Positions 26,295-34,591 of a stretch of 64,000 nt of DNA are shown piece after piece. The DNA comes from Chloroflexota bacterium. GTDB taxonomy: Bacteria > Chloroflexota > Anaerolineae > UBA2200 > JACIWT01. Below the pieces are notes generated by a model that made no database searches, was not told the DNA's origin, and was given only the letters and a program-made list of their open reading frames with translations. Position 1 is the stretch's first letter. Each line of letters begins with the position of its first letter. The position numbers and the translations under genes are program-made. The DNA lies in NCBI GenBank assembly GCA_014360825.1, contig JACIWT010000003.1, positions 151,148 to 215,147 on the forward strand. Direction: 5' to 3'.

Positions 26295-26870
26295 ATGGGT
26301 ACAGAAACAGCAGTTCGGTCCACGCCAGTGCGAAAAATCGTCATATCTGGAGTGCTGGGGGCAGTGGCTATCTTTTTGGGTTGGAGTCACCTGGGCTTTA
26401 TCCCGTGGGTGGCAGGTGTGGCCATTACCATTATGCACGTGCCAGTGATCATCGGCGCAGTTCTGGAAGGGCCTCTAGTGGGCACGGCCATCGGCCTCAT
26501 CTTCGGGTTGTTCAGCATGATCCAGGCTGTGTTGGCGCCAACCGGCCCGGTGGACGTCTGGTTCCAGAACCCTATCATCTCAGTTCTCCCCAGATTGTTC
26601 ATAGGGATTGTGGCTTGGCTAGGATACAAGGCCCTGCGGGGTATCAATGAACCAGTGGCACTGATCCTGGCGGGTGTCTTGGGCACTCTGACGAACACCG
26701 TGTTGGTGTTGGGTGCCATTGGGCTGTACAAGTACCTACCCTGGGCTGCACTTCCGCCCATTGTCATCAGCAACGGCCTGCCCGAAGCTGTCGTGGCCGC
26801 AATTCTAACCCTCGCCGTTGTGGGGGCTTGGAAGCGTATTGAGACGGGGAGACGCAAATCACAGTTGTAA
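26295..26870 (+). CDS. ECF transporter substrate-binding (S) component, probable pantothenate
   Basis: A 191-residue membrane protein with about six transmembrane helices and an excellent AAGGAGG ribosome-binding site. Sequence features such as HLGFIPWVAGVAITIMHVPV, GAVLEGPLVGTAIGLIFG and AGVLGTLTNTVLVL match the PanT-like ECF S family. The next gene is pantothenate kinase coaX, which strengthens the assignment: transporter and first enzyme of CoA synthesis lie in one unit. Substrate identity is still an inference from family resemblance and neighbourhood; other vitamins remain possible. Confidence 0.75.
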   Translation: MGTETAVRSTPVRKIVISGVLGAVAIFLGWSHLGFIPWVAGVAITIMHVPVIIGAVLEGPLVGTAIGLIFGLFSMIQAVLAPTGPVDVWFQNPIISVLPRLFIGIVAWLGYKALRGINEPVALILAGVLGTLTNTVLVLGAIGLYKYLPWAALPPIVISNGLPEAVVAAILTLAVVGAWKRIETGRRKSQL

Positions 26871-26887
26871 GGTCCAGTGGCCACTCA

Positions 26888-26923
26888 AGTTCAAGGGACT
26901 GCACGGGCGCAGTCCCTTGAACT
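26888..26923 (+). other. Perfect 15-bp hairpin between S component and coaX
   Basis: AGTTCAAGGGACTGC (26888-26902) and its exact complement (26909-26923) flank the loop ACGGGC. No U-tract follows. The hairpin ends 7 bp before the coaX ribosome-binding site. It could be a partial terminator, an RNA-stability element or a small intergenic repeat. Confidence 0.65.
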
Positions 26924-26943
26924 AAACAATGAGGAGAAAAAGT

Positions 26944-27726
26944 ATGCTGCTTTGCATTGACATTGGCAATACCAACATCGTTCTCGGCCTGCATGGCGAC
27001 GGCAAGTGGCTGGCTCAGTGGCGTATCCGCACCGCCCCGGACGTTATGCCGGATGAGTACGCCATGCTCCTGAAGCAGTTGCTGGCGGATAGAGGGTGTT
27101 CATTCACCGAGATCACGATGGTTACGGTAGCCAGCGTGGTGCCTCCGTTGACGGGCGTTTTCAGTGAACTATGCCAGCGCTATTTGGGCAAGCAAGCATT
27201 GATCATCGGCCCGGGCGTGCGAACTGGGATGCGCATTCGGATTGACAACCCCGCGGAGCTGGGTGCAGACTTAGTATGTGATGCTGTGGCCGCCTATCAG
27301 CGCTTCGGCACCGCCTGTATCGTAGTGGATTTCGGCACCGCGACCACATTCAGCGCTATCGCCAAGAACGGCGATTTCCTGGGTGTAGCCATTGCCTTAG
27401 GGCTGGGAGTCGCTGCCGACGCCCTTGCGGCCCGCACTGCCCAATTGCCACGTGTTCACTTGATCCCACCACCCACAGCCATTGGCAAAAACACCGTTCA
27501 TTCTATGCAGTCTGGTCTGATATTCGGTTACGTCGGGCTGGTGGAGAGTCTCATTGCCCGTATCCAAGGCGAACTGGGTGGGCATGCCAAAGTCATCGCC
27601 ACCGGGGGACTAGCCCCTGTCATTGCTTCCCTCACGCACGTGTTTGATGAAGTGGATCCTTGGTTGACCCTGGAGGGAATCCGCATCATCAGCGAGCGAA
27701 ATGCTTCTGAGGGAGGGCTGAGATAA
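26944..27726 (+). CDS. coaX: Type III pantothenate kinase
   Basis: A 260-residue CoaX, phosphorylating pantothenate in the first step of CoA synthesis. ASKHA-fold motifs are present: DIGNTN at the start, GADLVCDAVAA, VVDFGTATTF and IATGGLAP near the C-terminus. The ATG at 26944 is chosen because AATGAGGAGAAAAAG before it supplies the ribosome-binding site; the earlier ATG at 26929 lies inside that site. It follows the ECF S-component gene after a strong hairpin. Type III kinases are insensitive to CoA feedback, so uptake control may matter here. Confidence 0.93.
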   Translation: MLLCIDIGNTNIVLGLHGDGKWLAQWRIRTAPDVMPDEYAMLLKQLLADRGCSFTEITMVTVASVVPPLTGVFSELCQRYLGKQALIIGPGVRTGMRIRIDNPAELGADLVCDAVAAYQRFGTACIVVDFGTATTFSAIAKNGDFLGVAIALGLGVAADALAARTAQLPRVHLIPPPTAIGKNTVHSMQSGLIFGYVGLVESLIARIQGELGGHAKVIATGGLAPVIASLTHVFDEVDPWLTLEGIRIISERNASEGGLR

Positions 27727-27770
27727 CAACGGGGTGATGCTGTCACAGGACGCACGATTCGGGGAAAACA

Positions 27771-27803
27771 AAATGACCAGTTACTAGACATAACTGGTCA
27801 TTT
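27771..27803. terminator. Terminator after coaX and tRNA-Pro
   Basis: A 13-bp perfect stem AAATGACCAGTTA / TAACTGGTCATTT with a 7-nt loop, followed on the plus strand by TTTGTTCATTTG. It lies between coaX (plus) and tRNA-Pro (minus) and could end both transcripts. Confidence 0.7.
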
Positions 27804-27841
27804 GTTCATTTGCACAAGCATCAAGCCCTTTTCAGAGTGGT

Positions 27842-27917
<76 letters not shown>

Positions 27918-27992
27918 ATAGGATATTCTGTAAAAATTATAGCACAAAACTGCCAAAAGTGAAAAAGAGAGGGTATGGGGTAACAAAATGAT

Positions 27993-28715
27993 CTAAGAGA
28001 TGCCCGTTCTGATATGTTGTGCGAACTCTGCCGGCAACCCGGACTTCTCAATGGCCCGCGCAGCAGCCTCTGTATCGTATTCCACACGCGGGAACTGCAC
28101 TCTCAGCTTGCCATTATCCACGTCTATTACTGCGTAGCAGGCACGTGGGTCGCCGTCTTTCGGCTTTCCTACAGATCCATCGTTAATCACGTGGCGGCCA
28201 CCGGAGAGGATGCGGTGATATGGTAGGTGAGTGTGACCACAGACGAGGATGTCAGCCGCCGCCATATCCATAAGCCGGATTACACTGCTTTCTAAACGGT
28301 CTTGAAATAAATATTCATTGGTTCTGCGCGGGCTGCCGTGCACCAACACTACATGGAGGCCACCGACTCTGTATTCCACACGAGGGAGAAGGCTCCGTAG
28401 GAACGCTTTGTTCTCTGCTGTAACGTGTTCCCGATGCCATAGGAGCGACTGCTGCCCGCGCTGCACCTCCTCTTCCTCGCGGTAGGCACAGCCGCAATCA
28501 TCGCGGTCGTAACCTACACCGTCGTCATAGTTACCCTGAATGGTGGGGACACCCAATTCGCGTAGCCGGAAGATAACTTCGTTAGGAAATGCGCCGTAGC
28601 CAACCAAATCGCCTAGACATACCACGTGATCGGCTTTGTGTTGTGCCAGGTCCGCGAGCACAGCGTCAAGGGCGTGAATATTAGCGTGAATGTCCGAGAA
28701 CGTAACGATGCGCAT
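27993..28715 (-). CDS. Metallophosphoesterase, YfcE/DR1281-like phosphodiesterase
   Basis: A 240-residue calcineurin-like phosphoesterase. All metal-site motifs are visible: FSDIHANIHAL (DxH), VCLGDLVGYGA (GD), QGNYDD (GNxD), LVHGSPR (H) and CGHTHLPYH (GHxH). This subgroup hydrolyses phosphodiesters or phosphomonoesters of uncertain cellular identity. A CGCAYREEEE insertion near residue 75 carries a CxC. It is divergent from the GH13 gene and upstream of tRNA-Pro. Confidence 0.88.
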   Translation of the reverse strand: MRIVTFSDIHANIHALDAVLADLAQHKADHVVCLGDLVGYGAFPNEVIFRLRELGVPTIQGNYDDGVGYDRDDCGCAYREEEEVQRGQQSLLWHREHVTAENKAFLRSLLPRVEYRVGGLHVVLVHGSPRRTNEYLFQDRLESSVIRLMDMAAADILVCGHTHLPYHRILSGGRHVINDGSVGKPKDGDPRACYAVIDVDNGKLRVQFPRVEYDTEAAARAIEKSGLPAEFAQHIRTGIS

Positions 28716-28816
28716 GTTCGGCCCTCCTTAGGTGGTCATTATACAGCGCCACTGGCTGGAAGCAAACTTTCGACACCATTTGACCCTCGGTCATTGGGAC
28801 GCAGTAGCGATGCTGT

Positions 28817-28845
28817 TTCGCACTTTGGTCGGCATTGGCTATACT
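28817..28845 (+). promoter_or_regulatory. Promoter of the GH13 lipoprotein gene
   Basis: TTCGCA (28817-28822), exactly 17 bp, TATACT (28840-28845), 35 bp upstream of the ATG. The short leader carries the GGGGGAA ribosome-binding site. Confidence 0.6.
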
Positions 28846-28880
28846 AAAGTGCAATTCTGCATTCTCCCTTGGGGGAAACG

Positions 28881-30581
28881 ATGGGCAGACGTGACCTCTT
28901 ATTTACGTTCCTAATCACTGTTTTTGTTCTGACAAGTTGTGCTCTGCAACAACCAACCTTTACACCGACAGCTTTGCCCCTTCCTACCGCTACCCTTGCT
29001 CCTACCCAGGTGGCGACCCCTTCTGCGACCACGGTCATTGAATCGCCTACCCGCTGGTGGGACGATTGCATTTTCTACGAAGTGCTGGTGCGCAGTTTCT
29101 ATGATAGCGATGGCGATGGATACGGTGATCTGGAGGGCTTGATCCAGAAATTAGACTATCTGAATGATGGCGACCCCGAGACCACCGGTGATCTGGGCAT
29201 CACTGGCCTTTGGCTCATGCCCATTTGCGAAGCAACAAGTTATCACGGCTATGATGTGACGGATTATTTTAGTGTGGAGTCGGATTACGGCGATGAGTCG
29301 ACTTTCCACCGTCTGGTTGAAGAAGCACACAAACGCGGCATCTACGTTATTGTAGATATGGTGTTAAACCACACTTCGGAGAAACACCCTTGGTTTGTGA
29401 ATGCCCAGACCGGCCCACAGGCCGAGCACTATGACTGGTATATCTGGTCAGAGACCAACCCCAGTTATAAAGGGCCTTGGGGACAAGATGTCTGGTTTCC
29501 TGCTCGAGAGCAATATTATTATGGAGTATTTGGTAAGTCTATGCCTGACCTCAATTACCGCAACGAGGAGGTCACGGCACAGATGCTGGAGGTAGTACGC
29601 TTCTGGCTAGAGGATATGGGTGCGGATGGACTGAGGCTCGATGCGATCAAGCATCTCATTGAGGAAGATCAGCGCCAGGAAAATACTCAATCCACTCACG
29701 ATTGGCTGCGCCGCTTCCGCGCTTTCTACAAAAATGTGAAACCAGATGCGTTCGTGGTTGGCGAAGTGTGGTCTCCGACCAAAGACGTTGCGCCCTACGT
29801 GGGCGATCAACTGGACGCTTGCTTCGAGTTCGATCTGGCGAGTGCTATTCTGACTAGCATCAACGAGGGTAGCCCAGCCCGGCTGAAGGTTGCCCAGTTG
29901 TTGGTGGAAAATTCGTACCGTGACCATCAGTATGCCATTTTTCTCTCCAACCACGATCAGGTGCGCGTTTTCTCGCAACTAGGGCGCAGTGAGGAGAAAG
30001 CACGCCTGGCCGCGACCATCTACCTGACTTCACCTGGCATCCCCTTCATATATTATGGAGAGGAGATCGGCATGGCTGGCAATAAGCCCGACCTTTACAT
30101 CCGCAAGCCCATGCAATGGTCCGACGCCCCACGGGCTGGCTTCACTACTGGCATCCCGTGGACATCCGTCAACTTAGACTACACCACTAAGAATGTCACT
30201 GCGCAGCAGGATGATCCCGACTCTCTTCTCAATCATTACAAGCGGTTGATTAGGCTGCGAATGCAACATGCGGCCTTGCGCACCGGCAGTTTTACTTTGC
30301 TGGGCACCGATAACCGTCTGGTGTACGCTTACCTTCGTCATAATGAAAGCGAAGATATTGTGGTGGTCCTGAATTTCTCAGATAAACCAATTGAATCGTA
30401 CGCCCTCTCTGCGCGGGAGGGCAGCCCTATGAAGTTCGGGACCTATGTGGGACAGGAATTGCTTACGGGGGAAGACGCAGGGGAAGTGCGCGTCACCAGT
30501 GCAGGAGGATTCCAGGGTTACAAGCCGGTGCCTGTCTTGTCTCCACGGGCTGGATACGTGATCTTGCTAAAACGCCAATAA
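28881..30581 (+). CDS. GH13 alpha-amylase-family lipoprotein
   Basis: A 566-residue exported glycoside hydrolase. The N-terminus ends in lipobox VLTSC (Cys20), then a T/P-rich spacer to about residue 55. The (beta/alpha)8 catalytic domain has all four conserved regions: DMVLNH, DGLRLDAIKH (nucleophile Asp254), VVGEVW (acid Glu295) and FLSNHDQ (Asp359). NDGDPETTGDLGITGLWLMP and a C-terminal beta domain resemble oligo-1,6-glucosidase or alpha-glucosidase/amylase types. It would hydrolyse starch- or glycogen-derived oligosaccharides at the cell surface. The ATG is preferred over TTG 28869 by ribosome-binding site position. Its stop is 4 bp from that of the convergent histidine kinase gene. Confidence 0.92.
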   Translation: MGRRDLLFTFLITVFVLTSCALQQPTFTPTALPLPTATLAPTQVATPSATTVIESPTRWWDDCIFYEVLVRSFYDSDGDGYGDLEGLIQKLDYLNDGDPETTGDLGITGLWLMPICEATSYHGYDVTDYFSVESDYGDESTFHRLVEEAHKRGIYVIVDMVLNHTSEKHPWFVNAQTGPQAEHYDWYIWSETNPSYKGPWGQDVWFPAREQYYYGVFGKSMPDLNYRNEEVTAQMLEVVRFWLEDMGADGLRLDAIKHLIEEDQRQENTQSTHDWLRRFRAFYKNVKPDAFVVGEVWSPTKDVAPYVGDQLDACFEFDLASAILTSINEGSPARLKVAQLLVENSYRDHQYAIFLSNHDQVRVFSQLGRSEEKARLAATIYLTSPGIPFIYYGEEIGMAGNKPDLYIRKPMQWSDAPRAGFTTGIPWTSVNLDYTTKNVTAQQDDPDSLLNHYKRLIRLRMQHAALRTGSFTLLGTDNRLVYAYLRHNESEDIVVVLNFSDKPIESYALSAREGSPMKFGTYVGQELLTGEDAGEVRVTSAGGFQGYKPVPVLSPRAGYVILLKRQ

Positions 30582-30585
30582 AACG

Positions 30586-31968
30586 CTACGAGGAGGCGCT
30601 TCTATCTAAGTGTTCAGTAGGGGAATCCACTGGCGCTACTGTTAACGTAAAGGTAAATTCTGAACCCTTCCCGACCTCGCTTTTCACCCAGACGCGCCCT
30701 CCGTGGGCTTCTACTAGTTGCTTGACGATGGCTAGCCCCAACCCCGCTCCGCCTGTCGTCCGTGCCCGCGACTTATCCGCTCGGTAGAATCGTTCAAAGA
30801 CATAGGGTAAATGTTCGGGGGCGATGCCTATCCCCGTGTCTCGAACACTCACCTCAACCTCGGAGCCTACTGCTCTGGCTGCTACGGTCACCTCTCCACC
30901 TGCTGGCGTATAGTTCATGGCGTTGGTTAGCAAATTGCGCAATATCTGCCCCACTCGCTCTGGATCGGCATCCACGAGTGGTAGATCCGCCGGCACGTCC
31001 ACATGGAGGGAGAGTCCTTTTTCAGCCGCTTGGGTTTGAAGCGCATTCACCGTTCTTTCCACCACATCTGCCAGAGCCAGTGGCTGACGCACCAGCCTGA
31101 GTTGTCCTGCTTCGGCCAAGGCCAGTTCCTGTAAATCATCCACCAGATGGCTCAGCAGCATCGCTTCTTCATAGAGGGAGTCGATCACTGTCGGGTCCGG
31201 CTTCATCATCCCTTCCCTTATGGCTTCCAAGTAACCGCGGATGTTAGAAAGCGGGGTGCGCAGTTCGTGGGCCACGTCGGTTACCATGTTGCGTCGCAAT
31301 TGGTCAAGGTGGGTCAGGCCATCCGCCATGGCATTGAAGGCGCGGGCCAGTTCGCCGATCTCATCCTTGGATTGCACTCCCACTCGCTGACTAAGGTCGC
31401 CTTTCTCCATCCTGCGCGCGGCGGCTGTCAGAGCCTCGACCGGACGTAGAATTCGACGGGAGAGGAATAACGTCAATACCACTGCCGCAAATCCCGCAGC
31501 CAAGACCGCTAGTATAAGCGAACGGTTCACTGTGCCAATGAAGGTCCCCTCACCAGCACGGCTCCCGGGTTCACTGGGTGGGCCAATGTAGACCAGGCCA
31601 ACCGGCACGCCCCTGGAAGTAATAAGCGCAACAGGCCCGGGCCAATCTTGGCTAACCACTTGCCCTACCAACTTCCGGTCTGAGTCGGCGAGAATTTTCC
31701 CCATCCCATCAGCCAAAATGATTCGTTCGCCGGTAATCTGTCCCATCTGCTCTACCAAAGGCTGCACACCGTCCCAGTTCTGGCTAGCACGGTAATACAT
31801 AGCCAACACGTTCTCGAATCGCTGGTGGCGCATCATCCCACCGTATTCGATATAGCGCTGGAACTCGCTAGTGGTGGCGCGGCTCGCGGACAGAGCGACG
31901 GTCCCTACCGCAACCATCACCACGAGGCTCATCATTAGAAGCAGGCGAAAGCGCAGACTATGGAACAT
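30586..31968 (-). CDS. Sensor histidine kinase (EnvZ/BaeS type)
   Basis: A 460-residue membrane kinase. Segment 8-28 and segment 150-171 are membrane helices flanking an extracytoplasmic sensor of about 120 residues. HAMP (172-224), HisKA with [11 protein letters not shown] (phosphorylated His234) and HATPase_c with [22 protein letters not shown] and [18 protein letters not shown] follow. The start is 1 bp after the response-regulator stop, so the pair is translated together. It lies downstream of a MacAB-like efflux set, suggesting it senses the cell envelope or the efflux substrate. Confidence 0.92.
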   Translation of the reverse strand: MFHSLRFRLLLMMSLVVMVAVGTVALSASRATTSEFQRYIEYGGMMRHQRFENVLAMYYRASQNWDGVQPLVEQMGQITGERIILADGMGKILADSDRKLVGQVVSQDWPGPVALITSRGVPVGLVYIGPPSEPGSRAGEGTFIGTVNRSLILAVLAAGFAAVVLTLFLSRRILRPVEALTAAARRMEKGDLSQRVGVQSKDEIGELARAFNAMADGLTHLDQLRRNMVTDVAHELRTPLSNIRGYLEAIREGMMKPDPTVIDSLYEEAMLLSHLVDDLQELALAEAGQLRLVRQPLALADVVERTVNALQTQAAEKGLSLHVDVPADLPLVDADPERVGQILRNLLTNAMNYTPAGGEVTVAARAVGSEVEVSVRDTGIGIAPEHLPYVFERFYRADKSRARTTGGAGLGLAIVKQLVEAHGGRVWVKSEVGKGSEFTFTLTVAPVDSPTEHLDRSASS

Positions 31969-31969
31969 C

Positions 31970-32677
31970 TTATTCCTCGGCGAATCTGTAACCTACCCCG
32001 TAGACTGTCTGGATATAGGTTTGATGCCCAGGGTCGGGTTCGATTTTCTTGCGCAGGTTCATCACATGGACGTCCACGGTGCGCTCCAGACCCTCGTAAT
32101 CGAAACCAAAGACTCGATCCAGGAGTTCCAAACGGGTGAAGGCACGCCCTGGTTCCTTGACCAGTGTCTCCAGTAATTTGAATTCCCTGGGTGTTAAATG
32201 GACGGGTTGTCCTCGTACCCGGGCCTCATGACGAACAAAATCCACCACCAGATCACCGAAGTGCACCTCTGGCGGGCCTTCTTGCTCCCCTTCGCCTGCC
32301 CGCCGAAGCACAGCCCGCACCCGAGCCAGGAGCTCTCGTGGGCTGAAGGGTTTGGTCACATAATCGTCGGCCCCTAACTCCAGGCCCAATAATTTGTCCT
32401 CCTCTGTAGTCCTGGCAGTGAGCATGATGATGGGCACTTGGTTGCCCTCGCCTCGCAGAACGTGGCAGATGTCAAGCCCATCCATACCTGGCAGCATTAG
32501 ATCTAGGATGATCAAATCCGGTCGCTTCTGGCGGGCTAATCCCAGAGCCTCTCGACCCTCATAGGCAGTCAATACCCGATAACCATCTTTCTCAAGATAC
32601 AACTTGATCAGTTCGACTACTTTTTTGTCGTCGTCCACGACGAGTATATTCCGGTCAACTTTTCTGGCTACCACCAA
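31970..32677 (-). CDS. OmpR/PhoB-family response regulator
   Basis: A 235-residue regulator. The receiver has VVDDD near the start, phospho-acceptor Asp59 in [10 protein letters not shown], the switch Thr in LTART and the Lys in TKPFSP. The winged-helix C-terminal half has [22 protein letters not shown] and a typical [14 protein letters not shown] recognition region. It starts at TTG 32677 or GTG 32674, with GGAG upstream. It is the cognate partner of the adjacent kinase and probably controls the preceding efflux genes, which is an inference from location. Confidence 0.92.
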   Translation of the reverse strand: MVVARKVDRNILVVDDDKKVVELIKLYLEKDGYRVLTAYEGREALGLARQKRPDLIILDLMLPGMDGLDICHVLRGEGNQVPIIMLTARTTEEDKLLGLELGADDYVTKPFSPRELLARVRAVLRRAGEGEQEGPPEVHFGDLVVDFVRHEARVRGQPVHLTPREFKLLETLVKEPGRAFTRLELLDRVFGFDYEGLERTVDVHVMNLRKKIEPDPGHQTYIQTVYGVGYRFAEE

Positions 32678-32838
32678 TCTACACTCCGAAACCGATCAAT
32701 TTCTTACCGCTAGTTACGAGCTGTAATATTTTCCAGGTGCTACTGCTTATGCCGGAAAAGTATGCCCATCTCCCCAAAAAGGATAGTAACACCATCGTCC
32801 GTGTTCACTTTCCCGATTTGCCGACGCAACACACTTAC

Positions 32839-33216
32839 TTATTGCGTTGACGGGGTGGGGCCTGCAGCAGGCGGTGACTTGTGCCAGTAACGGCCGGCTA
32901 CAAAGGCTAGTACAACCAGTGCCGCGAAAAACACCAAGCGCATTAGCCCGCCCGCGACGCGGAGTAGCCAGGCGCGCCACATTATGAACCCGCGCCCAAG
33001 GGTGAGGTGTCTGCCGTCGAATGGCCTCCAACCAAAATCGGAACGGTATGCCTTGACTCCCCATCCCAGTAGCCGGTACACGGCCGCTCCCAAGCTCCAA
33101 CCGCGCTCACCACCACTGCGCCAATAGACTATCTCTCCCCAATGGAGCAGGCCCAGTCCAAAAAGGACCACGAGAATCACAAGCACTCCAATTGCCAATT
33201 TCCATGTCTTAGACAT
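32839..33216 (-). CDS. Small two-TM membrane protein, unknown
   Basis: A 125-residue protein with membrane helices at about residues 6-25 and 85-108. The intervening loop of about 60 residues is rich in Trp, Arg and Gly, and the tail is Pro-rich. The ATG (or the GTG one codon upstream) follows AGGGGGAT. It sits between the MacB-like permease and the two-component system, so it may be an accessory of that module. I recognise no family. Confidence 0.6.
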   Translation of the reverse strand: MSKTWKLAIGVLVILVVLFGLGLLHWGEIVYWRSGGERGWSLGAAVYRLLGWGVKAYRSDFGWRPFDGRHLTLGRGFIMWRAWLLRVAGGLMRLVFFAALVVLAFVAGRYWHKSPPAAGPTPSTQ

Positions 33217-33351
33217 CACTCTATCCCCCTGAGTCAGGAAACTTGGTTTTTTCTTAGATGCTCGCTCCGATAACCAAGCACATTATACCAATACCGGGCG
33301 GCCAAGAAAGGCCCCTGTTATGAGGGGATCACGGTGTCATTTGAAAACCTG

Positions 33352-34587
33352 CTACTCATATCTCAATGCGTCGATAGGGTTCAGGGCCGCGGCGCGGCTG
33401 GCCGGATAGATGCCAAAGAAGAGCCCCACCGCGATGGATACGCTCAGCGCCATAATCACACTTTCAGGGGTAACCAGAGCACGAGTACCTCCCAGCAGCG
33501 GGGTAACGACTCGCGCAGCACCATAACCGGCTAGAACGCCAACGAGCCCACCCGTAAGGCTAAGTACCACTGCCTCCACGAGAAATTGGGCCAGAATGTC
33601 GCGTCGTTTGGCTCCCACCGCCTTGCGAATGCCGATCTCTCGCGTCCGCTCGGTTACGGAGACCAGCATGATGTTCATGATGCCGATGCCCCCTACTACC
33701 AAAGAGATGGCTGCTATGCTGCTGAGCAGCATAGTAAAGGTCTGTGAAGTCTCCTGCACCATCTCCACGATCTGGGCCTGGTTTTGTATGATAAAGTCAT
33801 CAGCCTGGCCCATCGTCAGGCCATGGCTGGCCCGCAGGATGGCGGTCAACTCCGCCTGGGCCAAATCCATCTTGTCCGCAGAAACTACCTGCACATTGAT
33901 GGCTTGCAGTGATCTGTTGCCTGCCCCGCCAAACTTGATCTGGGCCGTGCTCAGAGGAATGAAAACTTGGTCGTCCAAGTTCTGGAAGCCGCCGGCAGTT
34001 CCTTTGCTGGCCATGATGCCCACAATTTCGTAGTTTTGACGGTTGATCTTGATCGTTTTGCCCAGGGGATCAATGAGCATTGCCTCTCCAAAGAGGTCCT
34101 CAACCACCGATGCCCCCAGTACAACCACCTTGGCCTGGCTTTTGAGGTCCAGTTCTTCAATAAAACGGCCTCGTGCGATCTGCCAGTTGCGCACTGTGAG
34201 ATACTCCGGAGTAACCCCCAGGACGGTGGTCTGTGTGTTCTTGTTGCCGTACACTACTTGGGCGCGAGTGGAGTATTCTGGCGCGATGGCAGATACAGAG
34301 TTGGCCAGACGGGTGATGGCCTCCACGTCATCGTTGGTCAGACTCTGGGCGCTGGCGACTCCCATAGAGACGCCGCGCACAAAGACCCTTCCTGGTGAGA
34401 TGACCAGCAGGTTGGAACCTAGGCTCTCAAACCGCTCCGTTACTTGTGCCTGGGCCCCGGCGCCAGCGGCCACCAGGGCGATCACCGCTCCCACGCCGAT
34501 AATGATGCCCAGCATCGTCAGCCCGGCGCGCAACTTGTTAGATGCAATGGACTGCAAGGCTATCTTCACGCTTTCGATCACGTTCAT
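33352..34587 (-). CDS. MacB-like ABC transporter permease
   Basis: A 411-residue FtsX/MacB-type permease: an N-terminal helix (ALQSIASNKLRAGLTMLGIIIGVGAVIAL), an extracytoplasmic MacB_PCD domain (about 45-285) and three C-terminal helices with NIMLVSVTERTREIGIRKAVGA and PASRAAALNPIDALRYE. Separate ATPase and adaptor genes lie in the same operon, so this is the split MacB arrangement. It starts 4 bp after the adaptor stop. Such pumps move peptides, siderophores, macrolides or lipoproteins by a mechanotransmission cycle. The substrate is unknown. Confidence 0.9.
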   Translation of the reverse strand: MNVIESVKIALQSIASNKLRAGLTMLGIIIGVGAVIALVAAGAGAQAQVTERFESLGSNLLVISPGRVFVRGVSMGVASAQSLTNDDVEAITRLANSVSAIAPEYSTRAQVVYGNKNTQTTVLGVTPEYLTVRNWQIARGRFIEELDLKSQAKVVVLGASVVEDLFGEAMLIDPLGKTIKINRQNYEIVGIMASKGTAGGFQNLDDQVFIPLSTAQIKFGGAGNRSLQAINVQVVSADKMDLAQAELTAILRASHGLTMGQADDFIIQNQAQIVEMVQETSQTFTMLLSSIAAISLVVGGIGIMNIMLVSVTERTREIGIRKAVGAKRRDILAQFLVEAVVLSLTGGLVGVLAGYGAARVVTPLLGGTRALVTPESVIMALSVSIAVGLFFGIYPASRAAALNPIDALRYE

Positions 34588-34591
34588 AGCC

